64,000 bases of DNA from Streptomyces apocyni (GTDB taxonomy: Bacteria > Actinomycetota > Actinomycetes > Streptomycetales > Streptomycetaceae). The stretch lies in assembly GCF_009739465.1 (NCBI RefSeq), contig NZ_WHOM01000067.1, positions 248,001-312,000 on the forward strand, in the 5' to 3' direction. Within the stretch, counting starts at the first letter, position 1. Each line of letters opens with the position of its first letter. Shown here piece by piece: positions 1 to 8,967 of the stretch. The position numbers were made by a program, and so were the translations under genes. The notes under the pieces are model-generated. The model was given only the letters and a program-made list of their open reading frames with translations. It did no database searches and had not been told where the DNA came from.

Positions 1-169
1 GCCCCGGCCAACGGGCGGACGGGGCCGCTGTGTTGCCAAGCTGACCTTGACCCGGGCGCCGTTCGACCAGGCCGCCCTGAGGGTGCGTGCGCTGCGGACC
101 GATTCGGTCGGTGTGGTCCTGCGCGCAGCTCGTGATGGAGGGACCCGCGCTAGGCCCCCACGGCACCGT

Positions 170-922
170 CTAGGCGTGGTCGAGTTGGGTGGGTTGGGTG
201 AGTTGGGTGAGTTGGTCGGTCAGGGTGACCAGGTCATCGGCGTGCAGGTCGAACTCGTCCGATGCGGTGGGCGGGTCGCCGACGGGGCGGGCGACGTAGG
301 CGGTGCGCAGGCCGAGGCCCTGTGCTCCACGCAGGTCCCAGGCGTGCGCGGCGACCATCAGGAGTCGCTCCGGTGGGCGTCCGGAGACGGTGACGGCCAG
401 TTGGTAGACTGCTGGGTCCGGCTTGTAGGTCCGGGCGTCTTCGGCGGACAGTGCCTGGTGCCAGCGCAGCCCGGCGTGAGCGTTGAGTCGCAGCAGTGCT
501 GTCCGGCTGGCGTTGGAGAGTCCGATCAGCGGGAACCGTTCGGCAAGTCGGGCGAGCCCTGCCAGGGTGTCGGGCCATGGCGGGAGCCTGCGACCTGACA
601 GAGCCAGCGTCGCTACAGCGGTCGGGTCGTCGACTCCGACGGCATCGGCGACGAGCCGGGCCGCTTCCAGGTCGAGGACGTCGCTTGGGTGGTAGGGCCG
701 GACGCCGTCGAGGATGCGACGTTGCTCGCGGTCGATGTGCTGCTGCCACAGCGACAAAAGCTGCTCGACCCTGGGATGACCGAGCGATGGGTCGAGTTCA
801 CGAATGCCCGCGCGGATACCGGCGGGTTCGTCGACCAGCGTGCCGAGCACGTCGAACACGACGGCATCGATCTCTGGCTCTGGCGTGAGATCGAGCGTGA
901 GATCTGACGTGAGGTCTGACAT
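170..922 (-). CDS. HAD-superfamily hydrolase, type II 2-haloacid dehalogenase-like
   Basis: This is a 250-residue HAD hydrolase of the L-2-haloacid dehalogenase (type II) subfamily. Motif I is DVLGTLVD with the nucleophile Asp near residue 24. Motif II is seen in GLSNASR, the motif III Lys in TYKPDP, and the acidic motif IV in VAAHAWDLRGA, the pattern of type II dehalogenases. Family members remove halide from 2-haloacids with inversion, but many actinobacterial members have unknown substrates. The ATG at 922 is chosen because AGGAG lies 8 nt upstream. An in-frame upstream start at 973 has no such site. A run of repeated S/D-L-T residues opens the protein. It is cytoplasmic, and its neighbours do not indicate a pathway. 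Confidence 0.8.
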   Translation of the reverse strand: MSDLTSDLTLDLTPEPEIDAVVFDVLGTLVDEPAGIRAGIRELDPSLGHPRVEQLLSLWQQHIDREQRRILDGVRPYHPSDVLDLEAARLVADAVGVDDPTAVATLALSGRRLPPWPDTLAGLARLAERFPLIGLSNASRTALLRLNAHAGLRWHQALSAEDARTYKPDPAVYQLAVTVSGRPPERLLMVAAHAWDLRGAQGLGLRTAYVARPVGDPPTASDEFDLHADDLVTLTDQLTQLTQPTQLDHA

Positions 923-1007
923 GAGAGACGTCTCCTGGGCGAAGCGGGGACGTACGAGTGGCTGTTTGGCCAACGCGGCTGGAAGCCCCCGGATTCCCGA
1001 ACCGCCG

Positions 1008-2114
1008 CTAGGCCACCCGCGTCGCGGCGGCGAACGGCATGGAGCTGATGGGGGCCACCTTGACCGGGGCGCTTGGGTTGGAGGCGTGGATCATCTGGCC
1101 GTTGCCGATGTAGAGGCCTACGTGGCTGAGGCCCGAGTAGAAGAAGACCAGGTCGCCCGGGGCGAGTTCGGAGCGGGAGACGCGGCGGCCCGCGTTGATC
1201 TGGGTGAAGGTGGTGCGGGGGAGGGAGACACCTGCTGAGCGGTAGGCGGCCTGGGTGAGGCCGGAGCAGTCGAAGGCGTTCGGGCCCGTCGCGCCCCAGA
1301 CGTACGGCTTGCCGATGGCGCTGTGGGCGAAGGCGATCGCTTGGGCGGCTCGGGAGGAAGAGGGGGTGGGGGTGGCGTTGGGGGAGTTGCGGGGTGGGGT
1401 GGTTGGGGTTGCGGGGGTTGTGGGGGTGGCTGGGGTGGGGTTCTTTGGTGTGGTTGTTGGGGTGGGGGTGGCTGGGGGCTTCGTTATGCGGGCGCGGTCC
1501 TCGGTGGTGAGGTTGCTGAGGAGGCGTTCGGCCTTTTTGAGCTTGGTGGTGACCGTGGCCTTGTGGCGCTTGAGGTCGGCCTGGCGGGCGCGGAGTTCGC
1601 TGAGGCGGCTGTCCGCCTTTTTGCTCAGCCGGTCGGCGTCGCGTAGCTGCCGCTGTACGCGAGTGATGGTCGCGGCCTGGCGCAGGCCCGCGCGGTTGGC
1701 GAAGGTGGCGCGCTCCAGGTAGTCGTCCGGGTCTGAACTGAGGGCGAGTTGGACCGCGGGGTCGATGCCTCCGTTGCGGTACTGGGCGGTGGCGGCCGAA
1801 CCCAGGGACCTGCGGGCGGCGTTCAGGTCCTCCGTCTTGCGGGCGGCCTCGTCCTGGAGGTTGCCGAATTCGCGTTTAGCCTGCTCGGCCTTCTCCTTGG
1901 CGTCGTTGTACTTCTCGGTGGCGACCTCGGCCTCCTGGTACAGCCGGTCGACCTTGGCCTTCACCTGGGACGGGGTGAGGCGCGGCTCCGCGACCGAGGT
2001 GCCCTCGAGGGCCATGGCGCTAGCGGCGCTGGCCAGGGCGAGGGTCAGGGCGGTTCGGGCGGTCGTGCCGGTCAGCGGGGACTGGTACTGCTTGGGTTTT
2101 CGGTGAGCGGCCAC
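1008..2114 (-). CDS. Secreted NlpC/P60 family peptidoglycan hydrolase
   Basis: This 368-residue secreted cell-wall endopeptidase starts at a GTG (VAAHRKPK) with GGGAG 7 nt upstream. It has an N-terminal export segment ending around ALASAASAMA, then a long charged coiled coil (about residues 50-190), a Pro/Thr linker, and a C-terminal NlpC/P60 domain. The catalytic Cys is in FDCSGLTQ (about residue 283) and the catalytic His in LSHVGLYIG (about residue 331). The family cleaves D-Glu-diaminopimelate bonds in peptidoglycan stems, and the coiled coil usually controls access. It is a paralogue of the gene at 2875-4173, with the same architecture and the same HRKP start. Unlike that paralogue it has no ydaO riboswitch, but its leader contains nested hairpins. 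Confidence 0.92.
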   Translation of the reverse strand: MAAHRKPKQYQSPLTGTTARTALTLALASAASAMALEGTSVAEPRLTPSQVKAKVDRLYQEAEVATEKYNDAKEKAEQAKREFGNLQDEAARKTEDLNAARRSLGSAATAQYRNGGIDPAVQLALSSDPDDYLERATFANRAGLRQAATITRVQRQLRDADRLSKKADSRLSELRARQADLKRHKATVTTKLKKAERLLSNLTTEDRARITKPPATPTPTTTPKNPTPATPTTPATPTTPPRNSPNATPTPSSSRAAQAIAFAHSAIGKPYVWGATGPNAFDCSGLTQAAYRSAGVSLPRTTFTQINAGRRVSRSELAPGDLVFFYSGLSHVGLYIGNGQMIHASNPSAPVKVAPISSMPFAAATRVA

Positions 2115-2140
2115 CGGATAACTCCCTACGTTCGTCCCAG

Positions 2141-2241
2141 CGGCGGCCCGCCCAGGGGAACGGGCCGCCGCCAGTCCTTTCGGCGGTGGTGACCGAACTG
2201 CCGCCCGGGTCGGCCCGGGCGGCGGTGGGGAGCCGGTCACC
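2141..2241 (-). promoter_or_regulatory. Structured leader (nested hairpins) of the first NlpC/P60 gene
   Basis: The untranslated leader holds two strong structures. A perfect 10-bp stem (2141-2150 with 2161-2170) has a 10-nt loop. A nested structure has an outer 8-bp stem (2188-2195 with 2234-2241) enclosing a 10-bp GC stem built from the arms GCCGCCCGGG and CCCGGGCGGC around 2200-2222. The first stem ends about 27 nt before the start codon. None of the conserved ydaO sequence seen before the paralogue is present. It could be an attenuator or an unrecognised regulatory RNA. Confidence 0.45.
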
Positions 2242-2458
2242 TGGAGAGGGACGCTAGGCCTGGGGGCCGGGAGGCGGCGGGGAGTTGCCCGTAGGTGGTG
2301 GAAATGCGTGGCTCGATGACCGTATGTGAGCGCAGGTGATCGTGTGCGGCGCGAGTGTGATGGGTCGCGTGTGGGAGGGGGGCTGGTGCGTCTGGCGGGT
2401 CTGGTGGGGCACACCTGGCTGAGGGGGGCTGGTGGGGGTCCGGTTAGGCTCCGGCGTT

Positions 2459-2812
2459 ATGGACGTACTGATCAATGTCTTCGTCGGTCTGCACATCATC
2501 GGTATCGCCTCGCTGCTGGGCGGGTTCCTTACGCAGATGAAGGCGATGGGCGAGGGTACGGCGCGGTTCACGCCCGCGATGCTGCATGGCGCGCTGACCA
2601 TGCTGGTGACCGGCGTCGCGCTCGTCGGTCTGAACCAGGCCGATGACCATGCGGTCAACAACGTCAAGATCGCCGTCAAGATGGCGGTGCTGATCGTGAT
2701 CCTGGCGCTGGTGTACGTGAAGCGGGACGAGGAAAGCATCGACAAGTCGATGTTTGGCGCTGTAGGCGCGCTGACCACGACGAACGTCTTTATCGCTGTC
2801 CTGTGGACCTGA
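2459..2812 (+). CDS. Small integral membrane protein of unknown function
   Basis: This 117-residue protein is almost entirely hydrophobic. Predicted membrane helices cover about residues 3-25, 42-60, 70-87 and 98-115, with short charged loops such as YVKRDEESID. I do not recognise a characterised family. The ATG at 2459 is preferred over an in-frame start at 2432, because protein-like composition begins there and no Shine-Dalgarno precedes it. A TAGGCT hexamer a few bases upstream suggests leaderless transcription. The gene diverges from the first NlpC/P60 gene and converges on the second. No role can be inferred beyond membrane location. Confidence 0.75.
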   Translation: MDVLINVFVGLHIIGIASLLGGFLTQMKAMGEGTARFTPAMLHGALTMLVTGVALVGLNQADDHAVNNVKIAVKMAVLIVILALVYVKRDEESIDKSMFGAVGALTTTNVFIAVLWT

Positions 2813-2874
2813 TCTGGTGGACCTGATCTGGGTGGCAGCGCGCCTCCAGCCGTACTGCACTGCTATGCCACGCG

Positions 2875-4173
2875 TTACGCCACGCGGCGGACGCTGTGGA
2901 TCGGCATGTAGTAGATCGACTCGGTCCTGACGTTGGTGCCCGGCTTCGGGGCGTGGATCATCTTGCCGTCGCCGATGTAGATGCCGACGTGGCTGATGTC
3001 GTCGTAGAAGAAGACCAGGTCACCGGGCTTGGCGTCGTCGACCGACACCTGGGTGCCGAACTTCACCTGGTCCCAGGTGGTGCGCGGCAGCGTGACACCG
3101 GCGGTCTTCCAGGCGGCGCCGGTCAGCCCTGAGCAGTCGTACGAGTCCGGGCCCTGCGCGCCCCAGACGTACGGTTTGCCGATCTGCGCCTCGGCGAAGG
3201 CGATGACCTTCTCGGCCTTGGCGGCGTACGAGTCGTTCGTCGAGTCGCCCGTTGTCGAGCCGTCCGTCGACGTGTCGGGGGAGGGGGTTGGGGTTGGCGT
3301 TGCAGCTGGGGGTGGGGTGGTCTCGGTTGCGCCGCCGCTGCCGTCGTCGTTCGGACCCGCGTCGGTGCCTGCGTCGGTGTTGGAGCTCTGCTCCTGCCCT
3401 TGCTTCTGCTCCTTCGCTGTCGCCTCTTTCGCCAGCCGCTTGCGCTCCGCCTCCGCGGCCTTCTTGCGGGCCAGCTCCTTCGCCTTCTCGCGGGCCTCGG
3501 CCTCCCGCTTCTTCTCCAGCGCCGCCAGCCGCGCCTTCTCCTCAGCGGTCAGCGTGGACAGCAGCTCACGAGCCTCGGACAGCTTCCGCTGGACCTCCCG
3601 CTTGGAGGACTTGAGCTCACCCTGGGTTTCGGCCAGGGTCTTCATGCTCTTGGTCGCCTCGCCGCGCTTCTTGGCCGCCGTTGCCTGGAGCTGCTGGTAG
3701 TCCGAGAGGGACTTCTCCTGCTTGCCGCTCAGGCGGCTCATCAGGTGACGCTGGTCGAAGTAGCTCTGCGGGTCGTCCGCGAGCATCAGCGTCGCCGTGT
3801 CGGAAGCCCCGCCGTTGCGGTACTGGGCTGCCGCGATGGCGCCGAGTTCCTGTCGGGTGTCGTTCAGCTTGGCGGTGCGCTGGGCGGCCTCGTCGAGGAG
3901 TTTGTCGACCTGCCCGCGCTGCTTGTCGGTGCGCTCCTTGACCGCGTTGTACTTCTGCGTGGCGACGCCCGCCCGTTGATACAGGTCGTCGACCTTCTTC
4001 CGCACCTCTTCGAGGGACGGCTCGGGGGCCGTGGACGGCGATGCGGGCGGCCCGGCGTACGCGGTCTGCGACAACAGGGCCACGGAGGTGACGGCGGCCG
4101 TGGTGATCCCGACGGCCTGGGAGGTGCTGCGTATGGGGCCGAAACTGTTGCGCGGCTTGCGGTGCGACGCCAA
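2875..4173 (-). CDS. Secreted NlpC/P60 peptidoglycan endopeptidase under a c-di-AMP riboswitch
   Basis: This 432-residue wall hydrolase starts at a TTG with GGAG 8 nt upstream. It has a signal-like segment ending near TAYAG, a long coiled coil rich in Lys, Glu and Ala (about residues 50-270), an Asp/Thr/Pro-rich linker, and a C-terminal NlpC/P60 domain. The catalytic Cys lies in YDCSGLTG (about residue 347) and the His in SHVGIYIG (about residue 395). It would cut peptide stems in the wall during growth or sporulation. The leader carries a ydaO-type riboswitch, consistent with the known placing of c-di-AMP switches before Streptomyces wall hydrolases. It is a paralogue of the gene at 1008-2114. 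Confidence 0.93.
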   Translation of the reverse strand: MASHRKPRNSFGPIRSTSQAVGITTAAVTSVALLSQTAYAGPPASPSTAPEPSLEEVRKKVDDLYQRAGVATQKYNAVKERTDKQRGQVDKLLDEAAQRTAKLNDTRQELGAIAAAQYRNGGASDTATLMLADDPQSYFDQRHLMSRLSGKQEKSLSDYQQLQATAAKKRGEATKSMKTLAETQGELKSSKREVQRKLSEARELLSTLTAEEKARLAALEKKREAEAREKAKELARKKAAEAERKRLAKEATAKEQKQGQEQSSNTDAGTDAGPNDDGSGGATETTPPPAATPTPTPSPDTSTDGSTTGDSTNDSYAAKAEKVIAFAEAQIGKPYVWGAQGPDSYDCSGLTGAAWKTAGVTLPRTTWDQVKFGTQVSVDDAKPGDLVFFYDDISHVGIYIGDGKMIHAPKPGTNVRTESIYYMPIHSVRRVA

Positions 4174-4184
4174 CGGAGGCGCTC

Positions 4185-4395
4185 CTTCCGTAGACCGCCT
4201 ACCGGGTTAGCTGTCGGGTTCGGGCGGTGTGTCGGAAGGTTGCCCTACGGTCTCGTACGCGACCTCTTGTGCATGGGCGTGTATGCGCGTGCAGGTGTGT
4301 GCGTACGGTGCCGATTCACCCCAGGGGCACGTGGGTCCCCGGCTCCGGCGGCCCCTCGCGGGCGCGCCAGACTCGGCGGGGGCTGCCCGTTCCCG
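4185..4395 (-). promoter_or_regulatory. ydaO-type cyclic di-AMP riboswitch
   Basis: Read on the minus strand, this leader contains the hallmark segments of the ydaO/yuaA motif in order: GGGGTGAATCGG around 4310-4325, then CCCGAACCCGACAGCTAACC followed by GGTAGGCGG around 4195-4230, just before the TTG start of the NlpC/P60 gene. The match is to remembered actinobacterial family sequence. The 5' boundary is approximate. Known members switch expression off when c-di-AMP is bound, coupling wall hydrolase production to this signal. Confidence 0.85.
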
Positions 4396-4556
4396 GCGTG
4401 GTTCGCCGGTGGGGATACGGACCGCCCGGTGAGCACGCTAGCCAACTCCCGAGGTGCCTGGGAAGGTTGGTGCGCGATATGTCCGATACCTTTTCGTGAC
4501 TTTCGCGCTCTGTGAGTGTGTGCGTTCATGTGGTGACCGGGGGAACCCGGGACCGG

Positions 4557-4579
4557 TTGTCAGTGCGGCCGCCTAGACT
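4557..4579 (+). promoter_or_regulatory. RecA-independent DNA-damage promoter (PafBC type) of pcrA
   Basis: TTGTCAGTG (4557-4565), an 8-nt spacer, and TAGACT (4574-4579) match the RecA-NDp consensus TTGTCRGTG-N8-TAnnnT exactly. The pcrA ATG is 9 nt after the -10 hexamer, so the mRNA is probably leaderless or nearly so. The same motif occurs twice more in the window, at 13826-13851 and 13890-13912. Confidence 0.85.
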
Positions 4580-4588
4580 CGGTAGACG

Positions 4589-7141
4589 ATGAGCAGCCTC
4601 TTTGACGACAGCTTCCTGGCGGACCTCAAGCACTCGGGCGACGAGCCTCCGCCGCCACCCGAGGAGCACGCTCCGGAAGCCGAGCCGCTTCCGGACGACC
4701 TCTTCGGGGGCCGGTTCGACGCACCCGTGGACCGGGACGCGTACTACCGCGACGGCGCCCCCCGCCCCGCGGTGGACCCGGCTGCCCTGCTGGACGGGCT
4801 GAACGACAATCAGCGCGCCGCCGTCGTGCACTCCGGCACCCCGCTGCTCATCGTCGCCGGGGCCGGGTCGGGTAAGACCCGGGTGCTGACCCACCGGATC
4901 GCGTATCTGCTCGCCGAGCGCGGGGTGCACCCCGGGCAGGTGCTGGCGATCACCTTCACCAACAAGGCCGCGGGCGAGATGAAGGAGCGCGTCGCCGACC
5001 TCGTCGGACCGCGCGCGGCCGCGATGTGGGTGATGACCTTCCACAGCGCCTGCGTACGCATCCTGCGCCGCGAGTCCAAGCGGCTCGGCTTCACGTCCTC
5101 GTTCTCGATCTACGACGCCGCCGACTCCAAGCGGCTGATGGCGCTGGTCTGCCGGGATCTGGACCTGGACCCCAAGCGTTTTCCGCCCAAGTCCTTCAGC
5201 GCCAAGATCTCGAACCTGAAGAACGAGCTGATTGACGAGGAGACCTTCGCGGGGCAGGCCGCGGACGGCTTCGAGAAGACCGTGGCCCAGGCCTACGCGA
5301 TGTACCAGTCACGGCTGCGCGAGGCGAACGCCCTCGACTTCGACGACCTGATCATGACGACGGTGCATCTGCTGCAGGCGTTCCCGGACGTCGCCGAGCA
5401 CTACCGCCGCCGCTTCCGGCACATCATGGTCGACGAGTACCAGGACACCAACCACGCCCAGTACGCCCTGGTGCGCGAACTGGTCGGCCCGGTCGGCGGC
5501 GAGGGCGACCCGGAGCCGGGCGAGCTGTGCGTCGTGGGTGACGCGGACCAGTCCATCTACGCCTTCCGCGGCGCCACCATCCGCAACATCCTCCAGTTCG
5601 AGGAGGACTACCCGGACGCGACCACGATCCTCCTGGAGCAGAACTACCGCTCCACGCAGACGATCCTGACCGCGGCGAACGCCGTCATCGAGCGTAACGA
5701 AAGCCGCCGTCCGAAGAACCTGTGGACCAACGCCGGCGCTGGTGCCCGGATCACCGGCTATGTCGCCGACACCGAGCACGACGAGGCGCAGTTCGTCGCC
5801 GAAGAGATCGACCGGCTGACGGATGCGGGCGACGCCAAGGCCGGTGACGTCGCGATCTTCTACCGTACGAACGCCCAGTCCCGTGTCTTCGAAGAGATCT
5901 TCATCCGGGTCGGGCTCCAGTACAAGGTCGTCGGCGGGGTGCGCTTCTATGAGCGCAAGGAGGTCAGGGACGTACTGGCCTACCTGCGGGTGCTGTCCAA
6001 CCCGGAGGACTCCGTACCGCTGCGCCGTATCCTCAACGTCCCCAAGCGCGGCATCGGCGACCGTGCGGAGGCCATGATCGACGCGCTGGCGCAGCGTGAG
6101 CGGATCAGCTTCTCGCAGGCACTGCGGCGGGTGGACGAGGCGTACGGCATGGCGGCGCGCTCGGCGAACGCCGTCAAGCGCTTCAACACGCTGATGGAAG
6201 AGCTCCGTACGATCGCCGAGTCCGGCGTGGGACCGGCCACGGTCCTGGAGGCCGTGCTGGAACGGACCGGGTATCTGGCCGAGTTGCAGGCCTCCACCGA
6301 CCCGCAGGACGAGACGCGGATCGAGAACCTCCAGGAACTGGCGGCTGTGGCCCTGGAGTTCGAGCAGGAGAAGACCGAGGCCGCGGCCTCGGTCGAGAGT
6401 GAGAGCGCGGGTGGCGAAGGCGCGGGTGGCGAAGGCGGGGGCGCGGCGGCTTCCGGGACGCTTTCGGAGTTTCTGGAGCGGGTCGCCCTGGTCGCGGACT
6501 CCGACCAGATTCCGGACGAGGACGACGACGGCTCGGGTGTCATCACGCTGATGACCCTGCACACCGCCAAGGGCCTTGAGTTTCCTGTGGTGTTCCTGAC
6601 GGGTATGGAGGACGGCGTCTTCCCGCACATGCGTGCTCTGGGGCAGGTCAAGGAGCTTGAGGAGGAGCGGCGGCTGGCCTATGTGGGCATCACGCGGGCG
6701 CGTGAGCGGCTGTATCTGACGCGCGCGACGATGCGCAGTGCCTGGGGACAGCCTTCGTACAACCCGCCGTCGCGGTTCCTGGAGGAGATTCCGGACCAGC
6801 ACCTGGAGTGGAAGCGGACCGGGCCTTCGGTCCCGGCGCCGACGTCCAGCAGGGGCGGCGGGTCGGGCGGATCGGGCGGATCGGGCGCGGTGTCTTCGCT
6901 GACGTCTTCGCTGTCCTCGTCCCGTGCGCGGCGCGGGCCGTCGGGGTTCGCGACGCGTCGGGCGGGGGACAAGCCGGTGGTGTCGCTGGCGGTGGGGGAC
7001 CGGGTCACGCACGACCAGTTCGGGCTGGGAACGGTGGTTGCGGTGGAGGGCGTGGGCGATCAGGCCCGGGCGAGCATCGACTTCGGCGACCCGAAGCCGA
7101 AGGTGCTGTTGCTGCGGTACGCGCCGGTGGAGAAGTTGTAG
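4589..7141 (+). CDS. pcrA: ATP-dependent DNA helicase PcrA/UvrD (superfamily 1)
   Basis: This 850-residue 3'-5' DNA helicase is of the UvrD/PcrA type and acts in nucleotide excision and recombination repair. The Walker A motif GAGSGKT is near residues 91-97, motif II (DEYQDTN) near 279-285, and the GDADQSIYAFRGA and QNYRST motifs follow. The C-terminal motif VITLMTLHTAKGLEFP and a final small beta domain (VAVGDRVTHDQFGLGTVVAV) complete the usual actinobacterial layout. The N-terminal 75 residues are an acidic, Pro-rich extension. A Gly/Ser-rich linker precedes the final domain. A damage-inducible type promoter sits directly upstream and no Shine-Dalgarno is evident, fitting leaderless translation. 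Confidence 0.97.
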   Translation: MSSLFDDSFLADLKHSGDEPPPPPEEHAPEAEPLPDDLFGGRFDAPVDRDAYYRDGAPRPAVDPAALLDGLNDNQRAAVVHSGTPLLIVAGAGSGKTRVLTHRIAYLLAERGVHPGQVLAITFTNKAAGEMKERVADLVGPRAAAMWVMTFHSACVRILRRESKRLGFTSSFSIYDAADSKRLMALVCRDLDLDPKRFPPKSFSAKISNLKNELIDEETFAGQAADGFEKTVAQAYAMYQSRLREANALDFDDLIMTTVHLLQAFPDVAEHYRRRFRHIMVDEYQDTNHAQYALVRELVGPVGGEGDPEPGELCVVGDADQSIYAFRGATIRNILQFEEDYPDATTILLEQNYRSTQTILTAANAVIERNESRRPKNLWTNAGAGARITGYVADTEHDEAQFVAEEIDRLTDAGDAKAGDVAIFYRTNAQSRVFEEIFIRVGLQYKVVGGVRFYERKEVRDVLAYLRVLSNPEDSVPLRRILNVPKRGIGDRAEAMIDALAQRERISFSQALRRVDEAYGMAARSANAVKRFNTLMEELRTIAESGVGPATVLEAVLERTGYLAELQASTDPQDETRIENLQELAAVALEFEQEKTEAAASVESESAGGEGAGGEGGGAAASGTLSEFLERVALVADSDQIPDEDDDGSGVITLMTLHTAKGLEFPVVFLTGMEDGVFPHMRALGQVKELEEERRLAYVGITRARERLYLTRATMRSAWGQPSYNPPSRFLEEIPDQHLEWKRTGPSVPAPTSSRGGGSGGSGGSGAVSSLTSSLSSSRARRGPSGFATRRAGDKPVVSLAVGDRVTHDQFGLGTVVAVEGVGDQARASIDFGDPKPKVLLLRYAPVEKL

Positions 7142-7192
7142 AGAGGGGCAGGATGGGCAGGTGCGCCGGTGGGGAGGGGGAGGTGATCGGTC

Positions 7193-8758
7193 CTAAGCCG
7201 GGTTGATGCCGTGGCTCAGGAACCACGCCAGCGGGTCGATCGCCGCGCCGCCGCCGGGGCGCACCTCGAAGTGCAGGTGCGGGCCGGTGGAGTTGCCCGA
7301 GTTACCGGCGTACGCGATGACGTCACCGGCCTTGACCGTGCCGCTGCGGATCTTCGTGCTGGAGAGGTGGCAGTACCAGGTCTCGGTGCCGTCCGGCGCG
7401 GTCACTATCGCCATGTTGCCGTACGCGCTGTTCCACTGGGTGCGTACGGTGCCGTCGGTCGCCGCCATCACGGGAGTGCCGTACGAGACGGGGAAGTCGA
7501 TGCCCGTATGCACGGACATCCAGTTGATCCCGGCCTGGCCGAAGCGCGCGCTGAGCCCCTTGGGTGCCACGGGCGCGGCGAACTTGGGGCGTAGCCGCTC
7601 CTTGCGCTCCGCCTCCTCGATCTTGCGCTTCCGCTCGGCTTCTTGGCGTTCCTTGAGGTCGATACGTTCCTGGGTGCGGCTCGCACGTCCGGCGAAGTTG
7701 TCGGCTTCGGCGGAGAGGTTGGCCAGTTGGGTGTCCAGTTGCCTGTTGACCTGCGCCGGTTTGACCGTGGGGGTGGCCGGGTCGGGTGCGGCCTGGGTCT
7801 TGGTGTCGCCCTTGCTGTCGCCGAGGCCGGTGTTCACCGAGGCGGCGGCGATCCCGGCGACGCCGAGCGCGCAGACGGAGGGCACGGCGACGGTGAGCAG
7901 GCCGGAGCGTTTGGCGGGGGCGCGGCGGCGGGTGCGGTTGCCGCCGCGGTCGCGGTTGCGGGGGCGCGCGGTGTCCGGGGTGTACGCGGCCGGGGCTGGG
8001 GCCGGGGTGACGTCGGCGGCGAGGCTTCCGTGGTCGTCGTCCTCGGTGGCGTACGCGTCGTGGTCGTCGTAGCCGACGTCGCCGTCGTGACCGCCGTCGT
8101 ACGCGTACCCGGTGCTCTCGTAACCGTTGGCGCCGTCGTCGGGCTCCGTGGTGCCGATGACGTCCGGCTCGCTGAACTCGGCTTCGGGGAACTCGGCTTC
8201 GGGGAAGTCCGCTCCGGTGGACGGCTGCTCGTACGTCGGCGTGGTGAGGGTGCCGTACGCGTCGTAGGTGCCGTACGCGGTGGTCGTCGCGCCGTCGGAG
8301 TTCCAGGCGGTGGCGTCGTAGGCCCCGGAGTCGTACGTCTGCGGGTGCTGCCCGTAGGACCCCGCCTGCCACTGGCCCGTGCCGTCCCACTGCTCGGTGG
8401 CCTGCGGTCCCGGCTGGGCGGGGATGTCGGAGAGCTGCTGGTAACCGGCGTTCGCCCAGACGGCGGTCGTGTCGTAACTGCCTGTCTCGTACGGGGTGGT
8501 GGACTGCGCGGCGTACGGGTCGTAGGTGACCGTGGCGTGCGCGCCGACGCCGGTGGTGCCCAGCGTGTCGTACGAACCCGTCGACCATGCGGTGCTGTCC
8601 CACTGGCCACTCTGTCCGGAGTCGTACGCGTGGTACGGGTCGGACGGTGTGGCGGCGCCGGGCATCGTGCCGAACAGCGGGTCGGAGGCGAAGGTGGCGT
8701 CGAAGGCACCGGTCGCGTTGTCGCCGTAACCGGCGGCATAGCCGTGCTGGTCGTTCAC
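7193..8758 (-). CDS. Membrane-anchored M23 (LytM-type) metalloendopeptidase
   Basis: This 521-residue protein has a C-terminal peptidase M23 domain. The zinc ligands are visible in HTGIDF (His near residue 417, Asp four later) and HLHFE (His near 494 and 496). The N-terminal 240 residues are low-complexity and rich in Tyr, Asp, Gly and Thr. A basic patch (GGNRTRRRAPAKR) and one membrane helix (about residues 285-305) follow, then a charged coiled coil, so the catalytic domain would lie outside the membrane and cut peptidoglycan cross-bridges. The GTG at 8758 (VNDQHGYAAG) is preferred. The frame stays open upstream, with an ATG at 8893, but GC at third positions drops there and no ribosome site precedes that ATG. 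The start is the least certain part. Confidence 0.85.
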   Translation of the reverse strand: MNDQHGYAAGYGDNATGAFDATFASDPLFGTMPGAATPSDPYHAYDSGQSGQWDSTAWSTGSYDTLGTTGVGAHATVTYDPYAAQSTTPYETGSYDTTAVWANAGYQQLSDIPAQPGPQATEQWDGTGQWQAGSYGQHPQTYDSGAYDATAWNSDGATTTAYGTYDAYGTLTTPTYEQPSTGADFPEAEFPEAEFSEPDVIGTTEPDDGANGYESTGYAYDGGHDGDVGYDDHDAYATEDDDHGSLAADVTPAPAPAAYTPDTARPRNRDRGGNRTRRRAPAKRSGLLTVAVPSVCALGVAGIAAASVNTGLGDSKGDTKTQAAPDPATPTVKPAQVNRQLDTQLANLSAEADNFAGRASRTQERIDLKERQEAERKRKIEEAERKERLRPKFAAPVAPKGLSARFGQAGINWMSVHTGIDFPVSYGTPVMAATDGTVRTQWNSAYGNMAIVTAPDGTETWYCHLSSTKIRSGTVKAGDVIAYAGNSGNSTGPHLHFEVRPGGGAAIDPLAWFLSHGINPA

Positions 8759-8967
8759 CAACTTCTCTTTCGCCTCGACAGCGGGGGGCAGAGCGAGTGC
8801 GGCGACTGTACCCGGCGGTATGCGACGGCGACAATCTTCGGCAGGTTTCATGATTTCAGGAAACGGGCAATCGGCCGCCTTTCGGGAGTTCATAGGTACA
8901 GCCTTGGCTTTGTGTTCGACTTTCGTTCGACCCTGGGGGCTCGGGGTGGGGTCGGGGTGGGGCCGGG

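Noticed and set aside
1..169. Partial gene at the left edge
   Set aside because: No frame in these 169 bases shows convincing protein character or recognisable motifs, so none is reported.
5309..7012. Long open frame antisense to pcrA
   Set aside because: It is a shadow of a strongly coding plus-strand gene in high-GC DNA, with Arg-rich, low-information translation and no ribosome site.
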